NCBI GenBank assembly: GCA_947184155.2
Contig: CAMXCT020001413.1
Coordinates: 643,501-707,500 of the forward strand
From: Cladocopium goreaui
Lineage: Eukaryota; Sar; Dinophyceae; Suessiales; Symbiodiniaceae
Reading direction: 5' to 3'
Length of the DNA: 64,000 nt
Part shown: positions 55,251 through 64,000 of the stretch, in pieces
Layout of the letters: every line of letters begins with the position of its first letter
Numbering within the stretch: the stretch's first letter is position 1
Notes under the pieces: generated by a model
Seen by the model: the letters and a program-made list of their open reading frames with translations, nothing else
Told to the model about the DNA's origin: nothing
The model's database searches: none
Translations under genes and position numbers: made by a program

Positions 55251-56562
55251 ATGGCTGAATCTGATCGTTCACGCTCGCCTGTGCCTGCGCGAAATCGATT
55301 TGATCCACGTGGACAACCTCAACCACTACCATTCTTCCCTCGATGGTGTGGACCTATATGAGTTCAGCTGTCCGGCACTTACAAAACATGCCAAGACCTC
55401 AGAATCGACTATCTTGGGCGGCCACTCAGTCGGGACCTTACATGATGGGACGTATGTGGACACCACCTGTCCTACCAACCAGCTGGGCATCGTTACAACA
55501 GTTTCCACCCGCTCCACTAAACGCTCCTCCACCACCTACCTTGCCATACCCACAACCTCATGAAGGTCCACCAACACAACCATGCTCACCTACAACGCCG
55601 TCGATCTCTCCATCTCAACCACGCTCGACCAACACTCCACAATCTGATCAAGCACCAAAGACGGACAACAATGAGGCCACTAGAATTTATGGCTTTGACC
55701 TCAATCCACACTGGCAAGAAGATGGTGACCACTATGACAATCAGAAGATCAATGGGCTCACCCTTCCCAGATCCATCCGTCAGTCAGCCTTCACGCAAAA
55801 ACTTGACATCGAAGGATGTGATCCTCTGTCATTGCCGCTGGCTGCGCTTATGACCCAACAAGCCAACAACCATTGGCTTCGGAAGTTGGCTCATGGCCGT
55901 GAAGTCGTGAAGTATATTTGATCCCGACAGGGGACATTGCTGCGGTGGTGTTCACGACGGAACTTTGGACTCAGCTCAGAAACGGTGGCATCGACCTGGA
56001 CAGGGTCTCACATCTTCGAGCCAGACAGGATGGGAAATTGTTGGACCAGACGGCAAACACCAAGTATGCTGCACAACAAATCGCAGAACGGATCCAAGGA
56101 TGGCCACCGGCCAGGGCCACGGATCCCGATTCCCAAAATGAGATCAGCTCCGGAACCAACTGGCTGAAACTTCGTCAACGTACAGGAGAAGACATCAACG
56201 AAAACACGACACCTCCGCGACCAGGTCAATCCAGTTCAAGCCCCGCTGCAACTCCCATCCAACGGGCACTCATGAACAGCTCCAACACTCCTGCTCCACC
56301 GGCCTTTGAACCAGCATGCCTACTCACCCTTCCCACCACAACTAACCAATGGCTGGTTGACAATATGCCAAGTACTCTGGCTGTCCGAGCCTTTGGAAAG
56401 TGGCTCAACGTGCCGTACTGATCACCAACATTACAAAGACAGAAACATGGTGGGGCCGACAACCAGCTGAAGCCCTGGAAACTGTCCAGCGTGTAGCAGT
56501 CATGATGGGCATGCCTGTCGGCCGCATGAGCAAAAACTATGATGTCACCAATCTCCTCTGCT
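55251..56562 (+). pseudogene. Second element: ORF1 (Pro-rich, gag-like)
   Basis: Start MAESDRSRSPVPARNRFDPR and PFFPRW, then a frame change to a Pro/Gln-rich stretch (PPPPTLPYPQPHEGPP). A folded region follows (ATRIYGFDLNPHW, GLTLPRSIRQSAFTQK, LRKLAHGREVVKY). A further frame change leads to DIAAVVFTTELWTQLRNGG and another to PAEALETVQRVAVMMGMPVG, near 56475-56530. The last block is homologous to the end of ORF1 in the element at 12.4 kb. At least three frameshifts, so dead. Confidence 0.5.
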
Positions 56563-56801
56563 GATGGCCAATTGACTAGCTCCTCAGCTTCGAAGGAAGC
56601 TCAAGCACAAAGCGCTTCAATCCAACTTACAGGCTCTTCATTCGATGATTCTGGTCATCTACATTTTGACTCCCTTCACCATGGCTTCTACGCTCTCTCT
56701 TGTCAAGGCTTTCGCATCATCCAAACTCGGATGATGGTACTGTCAGTCAGTCCTTCATGGTCCTAGGCCCAATCGGAAGCTAAAAGCTCAATCTCACCCA
56801 T

Positions 56802-57756
56802 TTGTTGGGATCTACACTCACAGCCCACAACCTTTTTTCGCAGAATTTTTTTGCAGTCCCAGTGCGTCTATCTTCGTTTCACACAATTATGAACATGCAA
56901 CCCAAATTCTATATTGGGTCTGCCATGCACCACACTCTGGATCGCGAATACAGTCACTCCAGAAAGTTTTTCCAACTCACCAAAGACAAACTTGTCCAAG
57001 TCGAATTGGCTCTTCGCTCTTGGAAAGAACACGACAACCTGCATATCTGGGCTCCAATCCCAATTTTCATGGAACGAGCTGACGACCGATGCCTCGAATT
57101 GGCTTTGATTCAAGAATGGCAACCCCGCCTGAACAATCCATTTGTATGTCAGTTCTTCCATCCACGGAAAGGCATCCTCAAAAAACCTGGGATGAACACC
57201 GACGCTCAGTTTGGACTTGCCACCCTCTGGCGACGATCCGAACACAAGTTCACTCCACAGGTTGTCAAAGACATCCTGGCATCGGAACGGTTTCAACACC
57301 GATTGGAACATATTGGAACTTTGGACTATCATTCACGCCTTAGGGTCAAATGCCAAAGCACGATTTGAGCAGACCAAAATGCTCCGGTCCAATGATGGCG
57401 GCCTCACATTGTGCTATGCTTTACGCCGTCTGGCAAACAACATCCAGGATCCTTACCGCACCCTTTCCCTTCAATCCATCGATGCCTCCATCAAATGGTG
57501 GCAAGGGAAACCGGCACCACGAGCCTCAGCGCTCAGGGCCCCCTGGTCTTTGAGTCCAAACCTCCAACGCACCTTAAAACAATTTCTCCGGAAATGGCAT
57601 CTACAAATTCTGGCTTACCAAGTCCCTTGTCATTTACCATCCTTCAAAATGGTGTTCATCAAACACGCAGCGGTGTTGGACCAACTTTGCAACCACGAAC
57701 AGGCCATCTCTCAATGGTCCACCGGCACTACTGCCACTTGCTGCTGCCAACATTAG
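56802..57756 (+). pseudogene. Second element: GIY-YIG domain and start of RT frame
   Basis: The GIY-YIG domain is intact in one frame: KFYIGSAMHHTLDREYSHSR, VELALRSW, LELALIQEWQPRLNNPF. After a frameshift near 57340 the linker continues (YALRRLANNIQDPYRTLS, SALRAPWSLSPNLQRTLK, FIKHAAVLDQLCNHEQAISQ) and a CCCQH cysteine cluster is equivalent to CTCP in the 13.6 kb element. It ends at 57756 before any RT motif, so the reverse transcriptase is lost. It shows that the nuclease plus linker is one conserved protein in two diverged families. Confidence 0.65.
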
Positions 57757-57759
57757 TCC

Positions 57760-58725
57760 AAATACAAATTATAGTACCTGCAGATGACATGGGAGTTGTC
57801 GGACATACCCAAAAAACGCAAACTCCCATGTCATCTGCAAAGTGGAAAAAACAGAAAAATGCATAAGTCCCGTGTCATCTGTAAAGTGCATCGGAAAAAA
57901 AAATCACATGACATGGGACCTCTGCATCCAAAAAGATGCAAAACATGTCATGTCAACTAACTCACACACTGTACATTTCACATCCCACATGAACAAAGAT
58001 AGTATATTAGTGTATGACTACCTACTAGCAGTTGGAATAATCCAAAATTATACGTCAGCAGTTAGAATATTCCACAGTCACATGAATCCATTCACCTCCT
58101 TGCTCTATTTAGCAACTATTTAGCAGCTATTCAGAAGCTATTTAGCAGCTCTTTAGCATTTATTCAGCGGCTACTTGCCAGCTATTTAGAAGCTATTTAG
58201 CAGCTATTTCGAAGCTATTTAGAAGCCATTGATCAATTATTCAGCAACTATTTGGAAGGAATTTAAGGGAATTTTAAGGACTTAAGGAATTGGAAGTTCC
58301 ATGTAATGTTGTAAATTCGTCTTTTAAGGAATTTAAAGGGACTTTAATGAATTTCAAGGAATTTTAAGGAATTTGAAAGAATTTTAAGGAATTTAAAGGA
58401 ATTTAAAGGACTTTTAAGGAGTTTTAAGGAATTTAAAAGAATTTACAAGATTTTAGAGGAATTTAAAGGAATTTACCTGCCATTTCCCATCTTGGACGTC
58501 TGTGTCTTCCTGGAAGTCCCATGTCATGTGTAAATTTGATCACTTATTCCTATGTCATCTGTCAATAAAATGGAAAAATACCTGCCCGTTAGGTCGGCGC
58601 ATAACTCCCATGTCATGTGTAAAAGAAAAATCCATAGCAAAATCGATACATAAATCCCATGTCATGTGCCAAAAAACATCTGCTAAATTGGCCGCAAAGT
58701 CCCGTGTCATCTGCGCCTAGTATAC
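57760..58725. repeat. CCCATGTCATCTG words, AGCTATTTAG and AAGGAATTT repeats
   Basis: The word CCCATGTCATSTGYAAA, or its reverse complement, occurs about ten times between 57780 and 58715 with variable spacing. Between them lie AGCTATTTAG decamers (58100-58245) and AAGGAATTTAAAGG words (58255-58480). No gene. Confidence 0.75.
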
Positions 58726-58729
58726 TTTG

Positions 58730-59300
58730 CTTCGAGTGATCCCCACCATGACATTTCAAAACAGCTTGTTGACACCACTTTTGTCTGAAGCTTTTGTCAC
58801 GGGACTTTTGCCCAACTAACTATCCCAATCATTTGTTTCACCTGGCAGGTCATTGTGCATTCAGTCCAAACAGGGTCATTGTGCATGTCAACTGTCAAAC
58901 AGGATATAAACATGTCAGTGGGCCATGTGAAGTAAACTCCAGAGCTCTCAACAGGTTTGCTTAAACATGACCAAACAGGCCAGTGGACCACCTGAGCCAA
59001 ACAAACAAACATGCCCAAACATGTCAGCACACCGCCTGTCAAACATGTTTGTAAAAACATGACTGAAACAAGCCAGTGGACCACCTGAACCAAAGTCAAA
59101 AGCTCGCAAGCTCGTGTGTAAACTAGACAAAACCATGCCAGTGTTACTTCACCAGATCGCTGCAGCTGCAACTCTCTATTCCTCCACCAGACCTCTTCAA
59201 TCAAAACCGATTAGGTCCCACAGGTAGAGCAACGTGTCAGGCCTATGCCTCCCCCGGACCTCTTCAGTCAAAACCGATTAGGTCCCACTGGCAGAGCACT
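58730..59300. other. Unassigned DNA with a 66-bp direct duplication
   Basis: GACCTCTTCAATCAAAACCG plus ATTAGGTCCCAC is repeated 66 bp apart near 59190 and 59256. CCAGTGGACCACCTGA also occurs twice (58980, 59075). No gene recognised. Confidence 0.5.
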
Positions 59301-59303
59301 GTG

Positions 59304-60100
59304 TCAGGATGCTTGCAATGCATCATAGACAGGCCAGGACTGCAGCCGCTCCAGCGTCGAAGCAGCTTTGGTTTCCAACTTGCCAGTCAGTTCTCGCAAG
59401 TAGGTAGGAGGGCCTCTGCGTAAAAGCTCCTCCACTTGCTCCGTGAACCCCAGCAAGATGAGATTCTTCAGTTTGCGGGCACGCGTCAGCATGACATAGA
59501 TGGCTAGCCACCAGTCGGCATCCTCTAGGCCACCACCACGACGCAAATCAACCAGCACACCTCCGTCCAAAGTCAAGCCTTGCGCGCTGTAAGCAGTGCG
59601 CAGCATGCCATGCAAAAGAGGAAACTGCCAGCGAATCACTTCAATTTTCTCGGTTTCCTCGCCTAGCTTCAAATCAATTTTGAACTCTGCATGCACCAAT
59701 TCCACAAAGAACAATGTCTTTGCGTCAGTTGTGTGATCGGCCACATTCTGAAACTTTTCTTCCCACGTCTGCAACAGAGCATCTTCCATGGGCGAATTCT
59801 TTCCTTTAAGTAATTTCACCCAGATACCTTTGGCCATGTAGTCCGGAAAAAATGACAGAATCCAGGTTCCCGACGGTCCAGGCGCTTCTGATCTTCATGG
59901 TGCAAATCCACTTTCACTACCACTGCCAGTTTGTCTTTAACCAATCCAAGGTGTGGAGCCAAGACATCCGCCAGTCGCACAACCATGTTCTCGTGCACCA
60001 GTAGCATGCCTTGCAATTTGCCAGTGCGATGCGGGTTTGGAACAGTGAGCAGCTGATGTGTCAGCTGCTTGTCTATGGCTTTTTTCACGAAAGGTAGCCT
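59304..60100 (-). pseudogene. C-terminal remnant of a PIF1/RecD-like helicase
   Basis: On the minus strand one frame (60088 to about 59870) gives GKLQGMLLVHENMVVRLADV and GLVKDKLAVVVKVDLH. A frameshift leads to the second frame (59837-59304). That frame contains FPLLHGMLRTAYSAQGLTLD (the A/T-x-x-x-A-Q-G-x-T motif of superfamily 1 helicases) and YVMLTRARKLKNLILLGF (the final Y-V-x-L-[ST]-R-A motif). The N-terminal Walker motifs are absent; the similarity ends at the hairpin near 60.1 kb. PIF1/RecD-like helicases unwind DNA and also form the C-terminus of Helitron transposases; a transposon origin is possible but no Rep domain is present. Confidence 0.65.
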
Positions 60101-60114
60101 AGGCTACCTGAGTT
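60086..60114. repeat. 16-bp palindrome motif shared with 32823-32850
   Basis: CACGAAA, the palindrome GGTAGCCTAGGCTACC (60093-60108), then TGAGTTCT. It coincides with the end of helicase similarity, so it may mark an element boundary. Confidence 0.65.
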
Positions 60115-60211
60115 CTATGTACTTTAGTACTAGTTTAGTACTGGGGGAGGTGGGTGCTCCTTTCCCGGAAATTGAGAGCCGAGAGTCACGAACGGAGACT
60201 TAGGGGGGGGG

Positions 60212-60495
60212 GGCCCCCCCCCCCATTCGATTCCCCCCTGGTCCGCATCTCTTTCTTTCTTTTTCTCTGACTATGTACTTACCTCCTTATCCATCTATCT
60301 ATCCATGTATCTATCTATTTAGTTGTCTATCTATGTATCTATTTATCTATCTATCCTTCTATGTATCTATCTATCTATCCTATCGATCTATCTATCTATC
60401 TATCTATCTTTTTATCGATCTATTTAGCTATCGATCTATCTATTTATCGATCGATGCTTCTATCTGTCTATCTATCTATCCATCTATTTGTTTAT

Positions 60496-60535
<40 letters not shown>

Positions 60536-60609
60536 ATCCGTCTATCTCTCTATCTATCTATCTATCCATCTATCTATATATATATATCTATTATCTATCT
60601 ATCTATCTG

Positions 60610-60656
<47 letters not shown>

Positions 60657-61935
60657 CTCTATCTATATATCTATCATACATACATACATACATACATACA
60701 TACATACATACATACATACATACATACATACATACATACATCATACATACATACATACATACATACATACATACATACATACATACATACATACATACAT
60801 ACATACATACATACATACATACATACATACATACATACACATACACACATACGCAGATACGCACATACATACATACATACAGACATACATGATGTATCAT
60901 AACATAACATTATATGACTTAGTGTGAAAAAAATTACATCACATACATACATACATACATACATACAGACATACATGATGTAACATAACATAACATTACA
61001 CGACTTAATGTGACATAACATTACACCACATTACATAACATTACATTCACACATACATACATACATACATACAGACAGACAGACAGACATATTTACAAAC
61101 ATACATGGATACAAAAGAGTTATCTGGTTAGTGGCCATAGTCAACTGGCCCCATGGCCTGCAACATACACCTAGAATCCTTTCTCGGGCATTGTAGAAGG
61201 AAAAAACAATTACGACCGAGTTTTTCTACTCCGCTCACAAACTCGGTCGTAATTCTGTGGGGCATTTGTTGGCTCTGAATTCGTCACAGCCAAGCAAGAA
61301 AGCAACACTGGACACGTCATACCACTTATACTGTTTCATAGCTCTGGTTTACTAAGTCATCCAAATGGACTGTCGTCTATGTACTTGGCTTACACCCCCA
61401 GTTACCCCAGACTGGCTCCATTTCATTTCAAATTGGCCATTTCATTGCAAACTGGCTCCATTCCATGGATGAAATTTCCCTTTCTCATGGGAATCCATGG
61501 CAAAACAATCCTGTGGATGAAATGTCTCCTTTTCACCCGCCTGCGCTTATGCCCGCCGGGCATAAGAACAGGCAGGCCCTTCATCGAACAGGTTTTGGGC
61601 CTAAAATGATGCAAAAACAGCCTTTACCCTGCCAAACCTGCGCTGCCAAAGCCCCGCCTGCGCTTACGCCCGGTGGGCATAAGAACAGGCAGGCACCCAG
61701 GCCTGGACCAGGCCCTTGCAAGATGATTCCAAGATATGTAGGCCCAACATAGCTGACATGGACGTACTTGGGGCCAGCAAGTCAAAAGCCAACAAAAAGC
61801 AACATATGCGCAACAATGGCACAACAAACCTGCAAGATGACCTGACATGGGGCTCAACAAGCGTCTGAAAAGTGGACGACATGGACGAAATTGAGCTCAT
61901 GTTTGGCCCAGAAATGTGTACTTTCTGTGTTCTTG
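60212..61935. repeat. 1.73-kb direct duplication, copy 1
   Basis: Begins at a C-run followed by CATTCGATTCCCCCCTGGTC and ends at TTCTTGG. It contains an ATCT then ATAC microsatellite (60270-60900), a 16-bp perfect inverted repeat (61208-61223/61239-61254) and two CTTATGCCC/GGGCATAAG hairpins (near 61545 and 61662). No gene; frames over the microsatellites are artefacts. Confidence 0.9.
61208..61254. repeat. Perfect 16-bp inverted repeat
   Basis: AATTACGACCGAGTTT, a 15-nt spacer, and AAACTCGGTCGTAATT. It would form a strong hairpin. It is conserved in the second duplicate. Confidence 0.9.
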
Positions 61936-61936
61936 G

Positions 61937-63672
61937 CCCCCCCCCCATTCGATTCCCCCCTGGTCCGCATCTCTTTCTTTCTTTTTCTCTGACTATGTAC
62001 TTACCTCCTTATCCATCTATCTATCCATGCATCTATCTATTTAGTTGTCTATCTATGTATCTATTTATCTATCTATCCTTCTATGTATCTATCTATCTAT
62101 CTACCTATCTATCTATCTATCTATCTTTTGATCGATCTATTTAGCTATCGATCTATCTATTTATCGATCGATGCTTCTATCTGTCTATCTATCTATCCAT
62201 CTATTTGTTTATTTATCCATCTATCTATCTATCTATATCCTTCTATCTCTCTATCTATCTATCTATCCATCTATCTATATATATATATATCTATATATCT
62301 ATTTATCTATCTATCTATCTCTCTATCTATATATCTATCATACATACATACATACATACATACATACATACATACATACATACATACACACAGACATACG
62401 CACATACATACACACAGACATACGCACATACATACATACATACATACATACATACATACATACATACATACATACATACATACATACATACATACATACA
62501 TACATACATACGCACATACATACATACATACATACATACATACATACATACATACATACATACACATACACACATACGCAGATACGCACATACATACATA
62601 CATACAGACATACATGATGTAACATAACATAACATTATATGACTTAGTGTGAAAAAACATTACATCACATACATACATACATACATACATACATACAGAC
62701 ATACATGATGTAACATAACAGAACATTACACGACTTAATGTGACATAACATTACATCACATTACATAACATTACATTCATACATACATACATACATACAT
62801 ACATACAGACAGACAGACAGACAGACATATTTACAAACATACATGGATACAAAGGAGTTATCTGGTTAGTGGCCATAGTCAACTGGCCCCATGGTCTGCA
62901 ACATACACCTAGAATCCTTTCTCGGGCATTGTAGAAGGAAAACAAATTACGACCGAGTTTTTCTACTCCGCTCACAAACTCGGTCGTAATTCTGTGGGGC
63001 ATTTGTTGGCTCTGAATTCGTCACAGCCAAGCAAGAAAGCAACACTGGACACGTCATACCACTTATACTGTTTCATAGCTCTGGTTTACTAAGTCATCCA
63101 AATGGACTGTCGTCTATGTACTTGGCTTACACCCCCAGTTACCCCAGACTGGCTCGATTTCATTTCAAATTGGCCATTTCATTGCAAACTGGCTCCATTC
63201 CATGGATGAAATTTCCATTTCTCATGGGAATCCACGGCAAAACAATCCTGTGGATGAAATGTCTCCTTTTCACCCGCCTGCGCTTATGCCCGCCGGGCAT
63301 AAGAACAGGCAGGCCCTTCATCGAATAGGTTTTGGGCCTAAAATGATGCAAAAACAGCCTTTACCCTGCCAAACCTGCGCTGCCAAAGCCCCGCCTGCGC
63401 TTACGCCCGGCGGGCATAAGAACAGGCAGGCACCCAGGCCTGGACCAGGCCCTTGCAAGATGATTCCAAGATATGTAGGCCCAACATAGCTGACATGGAC
63501 GTACTTGGGGCCAGCAAGTCAAAAGCCAACAAAAAGCAACATACGTGCAACAATGGCACAACAAACCTGCAAGATGACCTGACATGGGGCTCAACAAGCG
63601 TCTGAAAAGTGGACGACATGGACGAAATTGAGCTCATGTTTGGCCCAGAAATGTGTACTTTCTGTGTTCTTG
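61937..63672. repeat. 1.73-kb direct duplication, copy 2
   Basis: Same order as copy 1: C-run, ATCT (62010-62340) and ATAC (62340-62620) microsatellites, ACAG run, the 16-bp inverted repeat (62945-62960/62976-62991) and two GCCC hairpins. The offset is 1722 bp at the left and 1737 bp at the right, the difference lying in the microsatellites. Non-repeat parts differ by only a handful of substitutions, so the duplication is recent. Confidence 0.9.
62945..62991. repeat. Perfect 16-bp inverted repeat, second copy
   Basis: Identical arms and spacer to 61208-61254. Confidence 0.9.
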
Positions 63673-64000
63673 GAATAGGCAAATTTTTCCGAATCTGTTT
63701 CCTAGAAGATGAAATAAACGCAGCATAGAGCCAACATAGAGGGAAGATGGCCTGACATGGGATCAATTAGCTTTCAACAAATGCCACAAAGCGTCAGCAT
63801 AAGCCTGGCATAGGCCCAACATGGCCGCAAGATGGAATGGCACAGGGTCAATAAGGGTTCAACAAGCACCTAAAAAAAACAACAAAGGCAAGATGGACGC
63901 TTTTAAGGCTTGATTTTCCTCGTTGTGTGACAATGAATCCAGTAATTACTCTGTTCAATCAGCCACACCAGTAAGTACACCACCTAAAAAAGAAAAGTGG
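63673..64000. other. Unassigned DNA at window end
   Basis: Continues past the duplicated segment. It contains GGCCTGACATGGGATCAATT-like words that echo GACCTGACATGGGGCTCAAC inside the duplication. No gene recognised. Confidence 0.45.

Noticed and set aside
60224-60245. TTCGATTCC words (also near 45248) as tRNA T-arms
   Set aside because: No acceptor, D or anticodon arms can be built around them.

Overview
The window is nuclear DNA from a gene-poor eukaryote. Three genes with recognisable enzyme cores sit in a background of microsatellites, minisatellites and decayed retroelements. A dinoflagellate, perhaps a Symbiodiniaceae alga, is my best guess. It rests on the density of simple repeats, on four inferred splice acceptors that all read CAG followed by G, and on the mix of genes (a nitric-oxide-synthase-like oxygenase and two 2-oxoglutarate/iron oxygenases). 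No organelle, bacterial or viral genome features were seen, and no tRNA or rRNA gene.

Layout. 0-9.4 kb: a family of short hairpins, a 16-bp satellite, a decayed LINE, and ACAT and 21-bp repeats. 9.4-19.6 kb: a large degenerate retroelement. It encodes a Pro/RS-rich ORF1, a GIY-YIG nuclease domain followed by a Penelope-like reverse transcriptase, a Myb/SANT protein and three unknown ORFs. It is bounded on both sides by copies of a module called M1 here. 20-25.8 kb: satellites and unassigned DNA. 25.8-27.0 kb: a TauD-like oxygenase gene. 27.2-32.05 kb: a cluster of seven more M1 heads (six complete cores), two short element derivatives (M2) and a 244-bp tandem repeat. 32.2-41.2 kb: many satellites and two fold-back elements. 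42.2-43.8 kb: a gamma-butyrobetaine/trimethyllysine-hydroxylase-like gene. 45.3-46.7 kb: a 15/60-bp satellite open in several frames. 51.2-52.6 kb: a NOS oxygenase-like gene cut off early in its flavodoxin domain. 53.7-54.9 kb: an unknown gene with internal duplications. 55.2-57.8 kb: a second, shorter GIY-YIG element. 59.3-60.1 kb: a helicase remnant on the minus strand. 60.2-63.7 kb: a 1.73-kb tandem duplication.

The main discovery is M1. Nine complete copies, all on the plus strand, can be folded by eye into the same RNA: a head hairpin, an outer helix enclosing an H-type pseudoknot and a third hairpin, often a separate hairpin with an invariant-length 12-nt loop, and a tail hairpin. Helix sequences differ between copies but pairing is kept, and the non-Watson-Crick pairs I noted are G-U on the plus strand. 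M1 lies next to every M2/retroelement unit and at both ends of the large element. It looks like the structured RNA of the terminal repeat of a Penelope-like element, in the place where hammerhead ribozymes are known in other such elements, but with a different fold that I do not recognise.
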